Assembly (NCBI RefSeq): GCF_003590095.1
Contig: NC_039490.1
Coordinates: 10,495,834 to 10,559,833 of the forward strand
DNA length: 64,000 bases
Direction: 5' to 3'
From: Trichoplusia ni
Taxonomy: Eukaryota; Arthropoda; Insecta; Lepidoptera; Noctuidae
Made by a program: the position numbers and the translations under genes. How positions within the stretch are numbered: the stretch's first letter is position 1; every line of letters starts with the position of its first letter. Positions 54,401-58,940 of this stretch are shown here, in pieces. Under the pieces are notes generated by a model, which ran no database searches, was not told where the DNA came from, and saw nothing but the letters and a program-made list of their open reading frames with translations.

Positions 54401-57337
54401 TAGTGCGTAGCGTCTTCGTAGCATCGAAGCTGCGTCGAGTATCACACATTTTTGGCAAGCTACATAAATTCGTAGCATCCTTGGTCGGCGTAGTACGTAT
54501 CGTAGACGTATTCTAAAAATCTATGGATAAAATAACGCGGATGGAGGGATATGTGTCTTGGCAGCGACTTCAAAAAGGATGAGGTTCTTAATTTGTGTGT
54601 ATTTTTTTCCCCCACAACTTCGGTCTGGATGAACCAATATTGTTGATTTCTTTTCATATAACGTGCAATATCAGTCATTCTATCCAATGAAAATTCATCA
54701 AGTTTGGCTCAGTAGTTTCGTATATGAACTCGGTTGTATGTTTTTTTGTTAAACAATCTTCTTCGATACAAACTTGATTTCACTATCGACGATTGAGTAT
54801 TTGGTGTGGTAACAAAACTTACCCTTTACCTGTCTTATGTACAGCGTGGTGCTACAATGTTTTTTGTAATATTTTGTACTCACCTTGATCTGGCGTATCT
54901 CGTTGGTCTGGTCTATCTTCACGATGAGCACCCCGGAGCGGTAGTCCGAGGTGAGGCAGGCGCCCTCCCACACCTTCTCTGGGTGCTCCACCCATATTCG
55001 GGCACCCTGCAAACAAATATTCGTATTAAACCTCATTGGCTACTTTTATTCCAGTGACATATTTGTAATTTTCGAATTTATCGCAAAGTATGAAGGGTGC
55101 GGGTTTGTTACTCGCATGAAAAGTTAGGTTTCTAAATAGGGAGTTTGTTGCTCTGTTTCTTCTCTCACAGAAAAAGAACTTAAGAAGCGGTGAAGGGTGG
55201 GCGAAACTGGATGTTATCTATAATTTAATTTCAAATTCAAAAAGTGCTACTTAGTAGCCTAATTTGAATAAATGACTTTGATTTTGATTTTGGACAAAAT
55301 TCGATAACAACTTTTAACTATCTTCTTAAGTTTAGGCCTCCTAGTTTCCCGTGTGAATTTAATGTTATTAAAATCCAAGTGATGCATTACTTCAATTAGA
55401 TAATTTTGCAAAATACCTACTTATAAAAATATAGTCAGCTAAATGTCATCATTAACAAAATTTGTTTTTTCTTAAAATCTAGTCACATTGAAATCTAACA
55501 AAAAAAAACGCAGCACACAAAAATTCTCCCATCAGAGATTTGAATTTTAAAACCGAAATTGAAGCAGTTAAAATTAATTAATCAATATATCTTTATCACA
55601 CATCGTCAAGTTTTTAAATCATTTTAAAGTCCATAATTAACCCAGTTTATTTTTTAACAGCTAATGAACATGTAATGTGTGATACAATTAACATTTTATT
55701 AATAACTTCATGCTAACGCACATTTTAACTACATAAACATAAGTGGTGTTATAAAAATATTTGTATTAATAAAGGCGGTATTGAGTTGTATTTCCATGTT
55801 TCCAATTTATAAGGATTTCACTTTTTGATGTAGGCTTAAGCACAGCGGGATGTATATTAGCTGGCACTATGTTTTTTTTTTCTCTAGCCCACTGTGTCCC
55901 ACTGCTGGGCAAAGGCCTCGCCCAAATCCTTCCACGACTCTCTATTCTAGGCTGCATGGAACCAGCTGGTACTAATTATAACATGCAAATCAAAGGGTAA
56001 TTTTACCTAGCCATCTTTTATCCGAACTACATTTGGATCGGCTTTCAGTCTAACCAAAGAAAATGATCCTTTGTGTAATGTAATGGTCATCATCATCACT
56101 TATGAATTACCCACAGCTGGGCATAGGCCTCCCTTCCCTTCTTTACGACATTCTCCTGTGTTCTGTTCTATTCTTGCTATATTTTTACTAGTCATCTCTT
56201 TTTGTAGCATTTAGATTCATTGTTTTGTAGCATTAAAACAGTATCATCCCTGGATAAGTCTAGATTTTCTTTTGAAATTATCAGAATAACTTCAAAGGGC
56301 TTATATGGACAGAGGGGAGGGAGGCGGCTTTTGATTTTTTGTATATAAGCACAAAACATCAAAAGCCGGCAAGAAAAGTTATTTAATTATTGGGTGAAGA
56401 TTAACTAAGCATTCAAAATTATCCCCTCTTTTTAATACCTGTATCTTACAGGTTAATAAAACACTGGTATGATACGAAAAAAATAAAATAATAACTAATT
56501 GTTTATGTTTATCCAGCACAGCTGACAGATAATTACTTATATATGTCAGGCAATTTTAAAAAGTCTGAAGAAAAAATATATTTTAAAACTAATAATTACT
56601 ATGACAGTGTTAACACATTGTGTCATCATGATAATGTAGTGTGTGCACTGACACAAAAGATAAGTTAATTAAAAACATATCTAAAGATAAAAATCATTTT
56701 AACAAAACATTACTTTTTGTATGTATTCATTAAACTATGTGTGCTCAAAAACTGTGAAATTATGTCTTAAATAATTCATGAATATAAAACATGATCTCAC
56801 TGATTTAGATAGCGAAAGTGATAATAACTAATTCATAAATTATAATTCTGACAACAGATTATAAGAATCCATATTGTAATTTAAGAATATCAATAAACAG
56901 AAAAAGTTGCTTGTCTATGAGTTTCCAAGAATGCCGTGTTTAATGTTTTTAAAAATGGAACAGTAGGGTTGAGATGCAACGACGTTCGCCTGACGTCATC
57001 CCGGAACTTTCGATATTCCGTGGTACGCGAAATATTTATAAATTTTGCTAAAAATTTGCATTTGCCGTGTATACGAAACAGAGTGACGTCCTCATCAAGA
57101 AACGAAGAAGGTCAATCATTATAAACATTCTCCCGTCTAACTATTAGGTCATTAATTACTTAACTTCAAGAAGAATATGTGTAAAAGCGTACGCGATAAG
57201 TGCACCTATCTGCTAATCGCACAATAAATAGTTTCAATCACTTTGATATCATAAATCTTAACACGAAACCTAAAAAACAAATCACAATCGTATACATTTC
57301 ACTCAATTACCTTGGTATACAGCTCCTTAGTCGTCAT
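9342..57337 (-). CDS. didum: Unconventional myosin V heavy chain, 40 coding exons
   Basis: Actin-based, dimeric, calmodulin-binding transport motor for organelles, vesicles and RNPs in the cytoplasm. The 40 exons join in matching phases into 5,472 nt (1,823 residues), close to the usual class V length. Seen in order: SH3-like N-terminus (about 10-65); motor to about 760 with P-loop GESGAGKT (161-168), switch I NDNSSRFGK (212-220), TEDS-site Glu390, switch II DIYGFE (442-447); six IQ motifs (about 770-920); coiled coils (about 920-1100, 1150-1260, 1300-1400) split by Ser/Pro linkers; globular cargo-binding (DIL) domain (about 1436-1823). Intron 3 (7.7 kb) is the largest intron. One intron uses a GC donor. 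The 5'UTR and poly(A) signal were not resolved. Variants are possible at the 30-nt exon 28 and at an internal first exon (30632-30740). The class V assignment is secure; didum is named by orthology. Confidence 0.97.
9727..10107. mobile_element. MITE family M2, copy 1
   Basis: Terminal inverted repeats of about 50 bp (outer end TACACCGTGATTTTTTAG; inward agcccagttcatgtatcc), 381 bp, no coding capacity. An inverted copy lies at 14216-14601. Confidence 0.9.
10552..10700. mobile_element. Inverted-repeat element M4, copy 1
   Basis: attgaaatgaaactactttt is mirrored by aaaagtagtttcatttcaat at the other end. Second copy at 32615-32760. Confidence 0.8.
10815..10931 (-). CDS. didum: Myosin V exon 39 (1743-1781)
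   Basis: ILNMYTPAEEYEVKVTREFI, then a Lys/Glu-rich helix. Donor gtcagt after GAACCG. Reading through instead would stop after three more codons, but exon 40 clearly carries the conserved C-terminus. Confidence 0.95.
11302..11433 (-). CDS. didum: Myosin V exon 38 (1699-1742), DIL
   Basis: ILGVLKPITQAVQLLQARKS and MCANLNAMQVCK, DIL-domain helices. 44 codons in phase 0. Confidence 0.97.
11434..12313 (-). other. Myosin V intron 37
   Basis: Contains one MITE (11631-11904). The remainder is AT-rich unique-looking sequence with no exon seen. Confidence 0.8.
11631..11904 (+). mobile_element. MITE family M3, copy 1
   Basis: Ends TAGGGATGAC and GTCATCATCCCTA, 274 bp; about 317 bp in the copies at 35587-35903 and 52372-52688. 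TA at both termini is consistent with a Tc1/mariner-type target duplication. Confidence 0.9.
12314..12463 (-). CDS. didum: Myosin V exon 37 (1649-1698), DIL core
   Basis: DIL-domain core LFYYICAYSLNQLLLRKDLC and WAKGLQIRYNISHLETW. 50 codons, phase 0 both ends. Confidence 0.98.
12464..13297 (-). other. Myosin V intron 36
   Basis: Contains a palindromic-element fragment (12487-12550) and a 5S-SINE body (12936-13092). No exon seen. Confidence 0.75.
12936..13092 (+). repeat. 5S-derived SINE, body only
   Basis: Body of the family at 49205-49585, starting at gtagtcagaagcttgaaa. The head is absent. Confidence 0.8.
13298..13509 (-). CDS. didum: Myosin V exon 36 (1578-1648)
   Basis: Globular tail: RLIVPAILEHEEISGLSG, a Pro/Gly/Arg-rich GC-dense loop (SARPPQPGAGPQ), then LRLMIFKQ. 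Confidence 0.96.
13851..13910 (-). pseudogene. Decayed copy of exon 35 3' end
   Basis: About 45 bases repeat the exon 35 end plus donor (ctcagcgatatagctgtct ... aaggtcagttgagatgag) 104 bases further into intron 35. The same frame meets TGA after GCT GTC, so it cannot be an exon. Confidence 0.75.
13971..14116 (-). CDS. didum: Myosin V exon 35 (1529-1578)
   Basis: Globular tail segment with NNLRQYSGD and FDLSEYRQVLSDIAVWIYQ. An internal gtgctc was rejected as donor because coding conservation continues to YQ before gtcagt. Confidence 0.96.
14216..14601. mobile_element. MITE family M2, copy 2 (inverted)
   Basis: 386 bp copy of 9727-10107 in the opposite orientation, lying in intron 34 with exons 35-39 between the two copies. 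Confidence 0.9.
14602..14994 (-). other. Remainder of myosin V intron 34
   Basis: I see no gene or clear repeat. AT-rich intronic sequence. Confidence 0.7.
14995..15199 (-). CDS. didum: Myosin V exon 34 (1461-1529)
   Basis: Globular tail core TLLPGLPAYILFMMLRHMD and ALWLANML, both class V signatures. Donor gtgtgt. Confidence 0.97.
15495..15629 (-). CDS. didum: Myosin V exon 33 (1416-1461), globular domain start
   Basis: A linker, then KKEREYLGMFEYKIQDEGII, the entry of the cargo-binding globular tail. Phase 1 both ends. Confidence 0.96.
15630..16217 (-). other. Myosin V intron 32
   Basis: No coding exon or full repeat recognised. Only short AT-rich frames. Confidence 0.7.
16218..16335 (-). 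CDS. didum: Myosin V exon 32 (1377-1416)
   Basis: ERVDKLSESCRRYKNQIRLL then VNKLKEVGIEDVNDI, the distal coiled coil leading to the globular domain. Confidence 0.95.
16372..16566 (+). repeat. tRNA-derived SINE, main family
   Basis: Head has pol III A box (tagccgagtggt) and B box (gttcgatcc). The body has gcttgttctgagtctgggtg and the tail cgcgacacaaggattaaatt. Further copies on either strand at about 19150-19335, 26386-26575, 33176-33340, 37190-37335, 44512-44640, 44720-44900, 46745-46935, 51795-51945 and 60130-60325. Confidence 0.85.
16640..16866 (+). repeat. Dispersed element ending in cgaagtcgcgg
   Basis: Shares gcgaagatacaatggaaaat and the end gacgaagtcgcgg(g/a)caacagctagt with 28830-29031 (minus), 37385-37612 and 46478-46725. 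Non-coding, probably a non-autonomous transposon. Confidence 0.65.
16905..17004 (-). CDS. didum: Myosin V exon 31 (1343-1376), GC donor
   Basis: Ends QNEIIRLAAESLALQ. The donor reads CAG then gcaagt, a GC-AG intron. Only this GC site gives phase 0, which exon 32 needs; the nearby GT would shift the frame. Confidence 0.93.
19150..19335 (+). repeat. tRNA-derived SINE, diverged copy
   Basis: Main family. It lies directly next to a fragment of the second tRNA-SINE family (about 19077-19148, minus strand). Confidence 0.7.
19689..19817. repeat. Palindromic element, second copy
   Basis: aacggtttagtatttatcgg at the left is matched inverted by gataaatacgcgtaagtaaa and ccgtt at the right. Related to 3126-3270. 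Confidence 0.7.
19886..19993 (-). CDS. didum: Myosin V exon 30 (1307-1343), coiled coil
   Basis: RQLQEELIAEKKFYSEHISK and further heptads. Donor gtgagt in phase 2. Confidence 0.95.
19994..20793 (-). other. Myosin V intron 29
   Basis: Contains a dispersed element at 20391-20637 (from agctgacccagcaaacgatg to acgggaattttatatatta) whose inverted copy is at 40388-40652. No exon seen. Confidence 0.75.
20794..20903 (-). CDS. didum: Myosin V exon 29 (1271-1307)
   Basis: Encodes NEDGELATAYEAQKGIN, a conserved tail segment (GEL-AYE-K--N) of class V myosins. TAG acceptor, donor gtacat. Confidence 0.95.
20904..21985 (-). other. Myosin V intron 28
   Basis: Very AT-rich. Only the small MITE at 21628-21770 stands out. 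Confidence 0.75.
21628..21770. mobile_element. Small MITE with about 25-bp inverted ends
   Basis: caatcgccagataactt near the left end is mirrored by aagttatctggcgattg near the right, bounded by agggcc / ggccct. About 140 bp, non-coding. Confidence 0.85.
21986..22015 (-). CDS. didum: Myosin V exon 28 (1261-1270), 30-nt microexon
   Basis: Ten codons (KPWFQALKNV) with acceptor atacag and donor gtgagt, phase 0 on both sides. The frame is kept whether it is included or skipped, so it may be an alternative cassette. It is counted in the 1,823-residue model; 1,813 without it. Confidence 0.7.
22016..24014 (-). other. Myosin V intron 27
   Basis: Repeats include an inverted-ended element at about 23430-23660 (aatggccgatgaatgaatgg near one end) and the motif ggcctatgtccagcagtgga at about 23800. 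No exon seen. Confidence 0.75.
24015..24094 (-). CDS. didum: Myosin V exon 27 (1234-1260), coiled coil
   Basis: EQMNIMQKELDRRRDECVQL, a segment conserved in the class V tail (RRRDEC). Donor gtttgt in phase 0. Confidence 0.95.
24095..25654 (-). other. 5' part of the intron 26 repeat zone
   Basis: Contains a third-family tRNA-SINE (24395-24612, minus), a CA microsatellite (24897-24917) and a SINE fragment near 25000-25085. Confidence 0.75.
24395..24612 (-). repeat. tRNA-derived SINE, third family
   Basis: On the minus strand it begins gacctccgtggtcgagtgg, with a B box in gggttcgatc sequence. A second copy is at 49943-50163. Confidence 0.75.
25655..25911 (-). pseudogene. Two decayed partial copies of myosin V exon 26
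   Basis: On the minus strand about 25854-25905 reads as a close copy of the exon 26 3' end plus donor (SMLASKEVI then gtatga). About 25665-25785 repeats CTGCGAGAACACCTG and GACCGG...GAGTCTAAAG, with an extra 27-30 bases inserted. Flanking sequence (acttggcactgtctatt) is also repeated near 25790, 25910 and 25990. Neither copy has an acceptor in the phase needed for use as an exon. Confidence 0.7.
26057..26200 (-). CDS. didum: Myosin V exon 26 (1186-1234), coiled coil
   Basis: A short Pro/Asn linker (NASPPTNPN), then RYKLEELEIENKKLREHLDR coiled coil, ending SMLVSKEVI. Decayed copies of its 3' half lie just downstream at 25655-25911. Confidence 0.95.
26386..26575 (-). repeat. tRNA-derived SINE, main family
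   Basis: Near full length, in the intron between exons 25 and 26. Reading frames across it are not genes. Confidence 0.8.
26818..26926 (-). CDS. didum: Myosin V exon 25 (1150-1186), coiled coil
   Basis: VADAGLVLRMRNRISALQSE followed by more heptads. TAG acceptor, donor gtgagt. Confidence 0.95.
27600..27695 (-). CDS. didum: Myosin V exon 24 (1118-1149), linker
   Basis: DYGYGSVRSVESTRPALEAV and a Gly/Asn/Ser segment. 32 codons, phase 0 both ends, so it could be skipped without frameshift. Confidence 0.92.
28241..28319 (-). CDS. didum: Myosin V exon 23 (1091-1117), linker
   Basis: Ser/Asn/Gln-rich linker (RRSLSDASNNSQQETT) breaking the coiled coil. RRSLS is a basophilic-kinase-like motif. Confidence 0.93.
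28638..28764 (-). CDS. didum: Myosin V exon 22 (1049-1091), coiled coil
   Basis: Highly charged heptads (ERDKQHEREKNALNAELEAE). TAG acceptor, phase 2 donor gtaagg. First exon shared with the possible short isoform. Confidence 0.95.
30272..30600 (-). repeat. 5S-derived SINE, near full length
   Basis: Minus-strand copy with body, ggtcacccatc-type 5S box C complement and head remnant. It ends about 30 bases before the donor of the alternative exon. Confidence 0.8.
30632..30740 (-). CDS. didum: Candidate alternative first exon, short myosin V
   Basis: Inside intron 21, a minus-strand ATG opens 36 codons that begin MLVTSEVPEVASECRD and end ESRAQFWK. They are followed by a GT site (gttata) in phase 1, exactly the phase exon 22 needs, giving an FWK-ERDKQ junction. 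A TCAGTT initiator-like site places a possible transcription start at 30766. The resulting protein would have about 811 residues: coiled coil plus globular tail, with no motor or IQ motifs. The donor is weak (no G at +5). It could be a cryptic exon or the start of an unrelated nested gene. Confidence 0.45.
30741..30797 (-). promoter_or_regulatory. Possible internal promoter of short myosin V
   Basis: Reading the minus strand, agtcagtttgtg contains an arthropod initiator-like TCAGT with +1 at 30766. No TATA box at the expected distance. Weak evidence on its own. Confidence 0.3.
30937..31057 (+). repeat. Dispersed repeat, family E
   Basis: Third copy, closely matching 3550-3698 and 9193-9333. 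Confidence 0.75.
31798..32054 (-). CDS. didum: Myosin V exon 21 (963-1049), coiled coil
   Basis: 86 codons of charged heptad repeats (AELTQERDSNKLLKQEKK and on), part of the proximal tail coiled coil. Donor gtgagt in phase 1. Confidence 0.96.
32615..32760. mobile_element. Inverted-repeat element M4, copy 2
   Basis: Same structure as 10552-10700. It ends 14 bases before the exon 20 boundary (32775). Confidence 0.8.
32775..32959 (-). CDS. didum: Myosin V exon 20 (902-963), IQ 6 and coiled-coil start
   Basis: IRRFLARRQYKRLRIEA closes the sixth IQ motif, then heptad-like sequence (LENKIISLQQKLGDAMEK) begins the dimerising coiled coil. Donor gttagt after two bases of the Lys codon. Confidence 0.94.
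33176..33340 (-). repeat. tRNA-derived SINE, main family
   Basis: In intron 19; diverged head. Confidence 0.75.
33470..33559 (-). CDS. didum: Myosin V exon 19 (872-901), IQ 5
   Basis: IQ motif VQRYARGYLARQRVKKMRR. Exactly 30 codons, phase 0 both ends. Confidence 0.96.
33841..34130. repeat. E-box-rich minisatellite, about 24-bp unit
   Basis: Tandem units of the type gtcatatgtgagacacgtga between exons 18 and 19. CATATG and CACGTG recur in many units. Confidence 0.85.
34257..34431 (-). CDS. didum: Myosin V exon 18 (813-871), IQ 3-4
   Basis: Two calmodulin-binding IQ motifs, IKIQRNVRGWLARTKYQR and GLQARARGYLARNLYRDR. Confidence 0.96.
34935..35092 (-). CDS. didum: Myosin V exon 17 (761-813), IQ 1-2
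   Basis: Begins VAYLEKVRAE at the motor/lever junction. IQ motifs follow: VRVQSCVRRFIARRRYLRLR, then LLRLQARARGFLAR. Donor gtcaga. Confidence 0.95.
35587..35903 (+). mobile_element. MITE family M3, copy 2
   Basis: Full-length 317 bp copy in intron 16 with intact ends TAGGGATGATGAC and GTCGTCATCCCTA. Confidence 0.9.
36029..36167 (-). CDS. didum: Myosin V exon 16 (714-760), converter
   Basis: Encodes the converter, ending KYQFGATKIFFRAGQ, which is the end of the motor domain. Confidence 0.97.
36330..36680 (+). repeat. SINE-like element with accgtttgtcagtggtgtc
   Basis: Contains tcctcacgatgttttccttc and accgtttgtcagtggtgtct, also seen at 29070-29310 (minus) and 40870-41050. Adjoins an inverted pair of cccagcagtggg motifs. 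Confidence 0.65.
36974..37054 (-). CDS. didum: Myosin V exon 15 (687-714)
   Basis: Encodes [20 protein letters not shown], the SH2/SH1 helix and converter entry. Confidence 0.97.
37385..37612 (+). repeat. Dispersed element ending in cgaagtcgcgg
   Basis: Best-preserved of four copies, from tatactaatatataaagctg to cgggcaacagctagt. Probably a non-autonomous transposon. Confidence 0.7.
38012..38190 (-). CDS. didum: Myosin V exon 14 (628-687)
   Basis: Completes loop 2 (PGRRASGQKQTVGSQFR) and encodes the SH1-helix region PHYVRCIKPND. TAG acceptor, phase 2 donor. Confidence 0.97.
38744..38802. repeat. (AGTCAA)n tandem array
   Basis: About nine imperfect hexamer units in intron 13. Confidence 0.85.
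38964..39193 (-). CDS. didum: Myosin V exon 13 (551-627), loop 2
   Basis: Begins AFIIKHFADNVEYQSGGFLE, then loop 2, rich in Ser/Pro/Lys (ATLPPPSKRRTTPSVPV). GC-rich relative to its introns. Donor gtgagt after ACT keeps phase 0. Confidence 0.96.
39647..39845 (-). CDS. didum: Myosin V exon 12 (485-551)
   Basis: Encodes PCIDLIEDRLGVLALLDEQC and the following strut/helix-loop-helix actin-binding region. Donor gtacgt in phase 1. Confidence 0.97.
39923..40060. repeat. Rearranged SINE, back-to-back halves
   Basis: A minus-oriented body fragment runs directly into a plus-oriented tail fragment of the main tRNA-SINE family, with no tRNA head between them. Confidence 0.65.
40673..40809 (-). CDS. didum: Myosin V exon 11 (439-484), switch II and relay
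   Basis: Contains switch II DIYGFE (442-447) and the [20 protein letters not shown] relay-helix signature. Confidence 0.98.
41219..41471. repeat. 71-bp minisatellite beside exon 10
   Basis: gatgttggtaggagtggtgg recurs at 41219, 41290 and 41361, within GATGAT-rich sequence that runs to within ten bases of the exon 10 donor. Confidence 0.9.
41473..41719 (-). CDS. didum: Myosin V exon 10 (357-439), TEDS site
   Basis: Encodes the cardiomyopathy-loop region. ARDALAKRMYGELFAWLV is conserved, and Glu390 sits 16 residues before the DALAK Asp, so this is a constitutively acidic TEDS site. The donor is followed within ten bases by minisatellite. Confidence 0.97.
42198..42331 (-). CDS. didum: Myosin V exon 9 (312-356)
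   Basis: Encodes the ILSTILHLGNVELSA motif and an acidic loop (DAEPTDDADDGAF). Donor gtgagt chosen after ATT AGT because it keeps phase 0 with exon 10. Confidence 0.95.
42942..43049 (-). CDS. didum: Myosin V exon 8 (276-312)
   Basis: Encodes HYLNQGGSPNIDGVDD followed by the ETKNALSTL helix of the motor. Phase 1 at both ends. Confidence 0.96.
43111..43432 (+). repeat. 5S-derived SINE, near full length
   Basis: Head atcgatcacaggttaagc and tccgtagatgggtgatcatc aligns with the 5S rRNA internal promoter; the standard body follows. Confidence 0.85.
43522..43792 (+). repeat. tRNA-derived SINE, second family
   Basis: Starts ggcctgttggtctagtggtt, B box gggttcgattcccgcc, ends near gttgtcccagga. Confidence 0.8.
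44211..44430 (-). CDS. didum: Myosin V exon 7 (203-276), switch I
   Basis: Contains AIGNAKTTRNDNSSRFGKF (loop 9 and switch I, residues 203-221) and SGERNYHIFYQLCAAA. The acceptor is TAG. Confidence 0.98.
44512..44640 (+). repeat. tRNA-derived SINE, plus orientation
   Basis: Main family, head at 44512. Forms an inverted pair with 44720-44900 in intron 6. Confidence 0.75.
44720..44900 (-). repeat. tRNA-derived SINE, minus orientation
   Basis: Main family, about 80 bases from the opposite-facing copy at 44512-44640. Confidence 0.8.
45021..45151 (-). CDS. didum: Myosin V exon 6 (159-202), P-loop
   Basis: Contains the ATP-binding P-loop GESGAGKT (residues 161-168) followed by VSAKYAMRYFAAV. Acceptor tgcag, donor gtaagc. 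Confidence 0.98.
45396..45518 (-). CDS. didum: Myosin V exon 5 (118-159)
   Basis: Encodes GQSMGDLDPHIFAVSEEAY, the signature segment before the P-loop. Phase 1 at both ends. Confidence 0.97.
   Translation of the reverse strand: MMRRSWRTEGSRWATWTPTSSQSPRRPTPSWRGRVETRVL
45938..46020 (-). CDS. didum: Myosin V exon 4 (90-118)
   Basis: Encodes IYTYCGIVLVAINPYYDLPI, the purine-binding loop region of the motor (NPYYDLP). Acceptor ttcag, donor gtaagt. Confidence 0.96.
46745..46935 (-). repeat. tRNA-derived SINE with internal duplication
   Basis: The B-box-side segment (tgtcctacgcggggaccgaa / tgcccgacgcgggcatcgaa) occurs twice in tandem. Confidence 0.7.
48079..48368. mobile_element. MITE with 27-bp terminal inverted repeats
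   Basis: tatagttaccggcacggatc at the left is exactly mirrored by gatccgtgccggtaactata at the right; the inner bases ttgagcg/cgctcaa extend the match. 290 bp, GC-richer than its surroundings. Confidence 0.92.
49205..49585 (+). repeat. 5S-rRNA-derived SINE, reference copy
   Basis: The head cgatcacaggttaagc, gacgcggttggtccgtggat and gggtg follows 5S rRNA through box A, the intermediate element and box C. The body contains gtagtcagaagcttgaaaag, gataggcagtcgctccttgt and ggttggactggtagccgacc. The tail is gatgat-rich. At least nine full or partial copies occur in the window. Confidence 0.85.
49943..50163 (-). repeat. tRNA-derived SINE, third family
   Basis: Best copy: gacctccgtggtcgagtagc head and cccgggctcgatccccggtc B box on the minus strand. 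Confidence 0.8.
50441..51527. mobile_element. Compound element with three about 315-bp tandem units
   Basis: Begins ttagggttccgtacctcaaa, has a (CCGT)n tract at 50497-50542, then units starting at aacgcgtgga/aacgcgtaga at 50561, 50871 and 51191. It ends with a hairpin (tcgagtcatatatatttatatgactcga, 51413-51440) and cgagtccgactcgcacttgg. No coding capacity seen. Confidence 0.75.
51795..51945 (-). repeat. tRNA-derived SINE, main family
   Basis: Diverged copy with tail and body; degraded head. Confidence 0.7.
52372..52688 (-). mobile_element. MITE family M3, copy 3 (inverted)
   Basis: Full-length 317 bp copy, opposite orientation to 11631 and 35587. Confidence 0.9.
53720..53838 (-). CDS. didum: Myosin V exon 3 (51-90)
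   Basis: Encodes LLIGENDLTSLSYLHEPAVL, the conserved myosin core entry. Donor gtaagt in phase 2, before the 7.7 kb intron 3. Confidence 0.96.
53839..54883 (-). other. Myosin V intron 2
   Basis: No exon or full-length repeat recognised. Short frames only. Confidence 0.7.
54884..55006 (-). CDS. didum: Myosin V exon 2 (10-50)
   Basis: Acceptor tttgcag, donor gtgagt. Begins GARIWVEHPEKVWEGACL, the SH3-like N-terminal subdomain that precedes the motor core. Confidence 0.95.
55007..57310 (-). other. Myosin V intron 1
   Basis: Contains a fragment ending in cccactgctgggcaaaggcc (about 55880-55970), a related one near 56095-56160, and otherwise AT-rich sequence. A 5'UTR exon or enhancer could be hidden here, but I cannot point to one. 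Confidence 0.65.
57311..57337 (-). CDS. didum: Myosin V exon 1 (residues 1-9)
   Basis: ATG followed by eight codons (MTTKELYTK), then donor gtaatt in phase 0. This short N-terminus continues into the GARIWV of exon 2, as in other class V myosins. No better upstream ATG was seen. Confidence 0.92.
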
Positions 57338-58186
57338 GTCGACAATTTATAATTTGCTTGATTTAATAAATAAATTGTATATGTTATATCATTATTTCAC
57401 CACGAGTTCAGAACTTAAATAATACATTTTAATAAAATAAGGTAGGTAGATTCGAAATATGATTTTTCCGAATGCGAAACGTCACTGCAATGTTATTGAC
57501 ATTTTATTTTCAGTGTTATCAGTTGTGACACAATATCGACAAATTCAATGAAGTGAAACAGACTGATTTACTTCTATGTACACACTTCATGATTTCTAGA
57601 AGGAAGTGATTCTTATTGGAATCTAATTAGACGACAAAAACATTTGACAAGTCAACAATAAGAAACGAAAGTTGTGATAATCTCAAGATTCCCACGGTTG
57701 GGGCTGCCATGATAAAATAAGCAGTCTTATCTTGTGTGTTCGAACTAGGACGAATTTACGGTTCATTACGCGCAGTGTCAGTGTTCATTACAATAATTGG
57801 CACATGTTTAAGCAAAAAAATCGATAGGAAAACTATGTAGGAATGAAAGTAAGTTCATAATAAATTGTAAACAGGGTTTTATATTGCCTAACAGTCGTTG
57901 AATTGCATGAAGTCGTTACTTGACTGCAGTAAAAATTGAACCAAACTAATGATCGTTATTTAAGGAGAAGCTATATCAAATCCTCGCCAAAAGTGGAAAA
58001 TACTTAATATTTTCATCAGATTCTGTAGGACTCAAGTTTTGATGTAAGCAAATGCCTGCGACCCCCGAAAAGAACACTTCTTTCCGCCTTGAAACATTCT
58101 GCGCCTAGTTTTACGGTATTCGGTTTCGTAGGGATAAAACTGGTAGAGGTGGTAAGTCAATAAAAATACAGAAATATGTTAAGCCA
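57338..58186. other. Myosin V upstream region
   Basis: Intergenic space between myosin V exon 1 and the IMFamide poly(A) signal. It must hold the myosin V promoter or a 5'UTR exon, but no TATA box at a convincing position was seen. Confidence 0.6.
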
Positions 58187-58192
58187 TTTATT
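58187..58192 (-). terminator. IMFa: IMFamide poly(A) signal
   Basis: AATAAA on the minus strand, 171 bases past the IMFamide stop codon. Confidence 0.7.
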
Positions 58193-58362
58193 ACTACATA
58201 ATTTCCCAGCCTTTATAATAAATTATACAGTAAACTTTTACAAATCAATGGCAGAAGCATAAGTGTTGCTATGCTCTATTTGAAATTACCTAACAGTTTG
58301 ATAAATTGTACTACAGTCCAAAATCGAAATCATACTTCTATTGACGGGTTATTATTGTTGAT

Positions 58363-58454
58363 TCACTTGTTTTCTGGTGATGGGAACCACGCCTGGCATG
58401 CCTCAGTAGCAATCTCGCACAATGCGGTAAAGGTTTTGCCGCGTGAGTCGTATT
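58363..58454 (-). CDS. IMFa: IMFamide coding exon 2
   Basis: Acceptor ccacag, then codons for EYDSRGKTFTALCEIATEAC and QAWFPSPENK, then TGA. Exactly 92 nt, the same as SIFamide exon 2. Confidence 0.95.
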
Positions 58455-58940
58455 CTGTGGAAATTAATGGTGTTATTAAAATCGGAGTATAGTTTGTATC
58501 TTTGTAAGTTCTGTAGAGTTAAAATCTAGCTAGCCTTACTGTTTAAAGGGCGCTTATATTAGTCATAAAAGCCTCGCTTCAAGAAAGGCCTCACTTTCTT
58601 TACTTCACAAAGAGATAACAATGAACCCTGTTTTCTGATAGACTAATTTCATCTTCTGTCTAATCTAATGACAATTAGATACCGTCATTTGTTGGCCACA
58701 AACAACTATCGACAGATGATTAATAAACCTTGTATACTGACCAGCGTTTGAGAATGTTTGGATACTGTGTTTTGATACGTAGAAAAACAATTTATATTTA
58801 CCGGTAGGTCCTCGTTTGCCGAACATGATGCCGTTCATAGGGGCATTCTTATAGTTGGCCTCGCTGACTTCGGCCAGGGAGAGGATGACGGCGACCAGGC
58901 AGACAACGCCGATGGTGAAACGCATCATATCTCCAGACAT
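58363..58940 (-). CDS. IMFa: IMFamide neuropeptide precursor (two coding exons)
   Basis: Secreted precursor of an amidated neuropeptide paralogous to SIFamide. Exons 58802-58940 and 58363-58454 join in phase 1 and give 76 residues. In order: signal peptide (VVCLVAVILSLAEVSEA, ending about residue 28); mature peptide NYKNAPMNGIMF (29-40) followed by GKR, i.e. an amidation glycine and dibasic cleavage site; then a 33-residue C-terminal peptide with a CX6C cysteine pair. The ATG at 58940 directly follows the acceptor of a 5'UTR intron; the later ATGs at 58928 and 58925 would give 72 or 71 residues and align better with the SIFamide start. Intron position and C-terminal peptide match the SIFamide gene 2 kb away. 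I infer neuroendocrine expression from the family. Confidence 0.95.
58802..58940 (-). CDS. IMFa: IMFamide coding exon 1
   Basis: Signal peptide and mature peptide through GKRGPT, donor gtaaat in phase 1. Confidence 0.95.
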
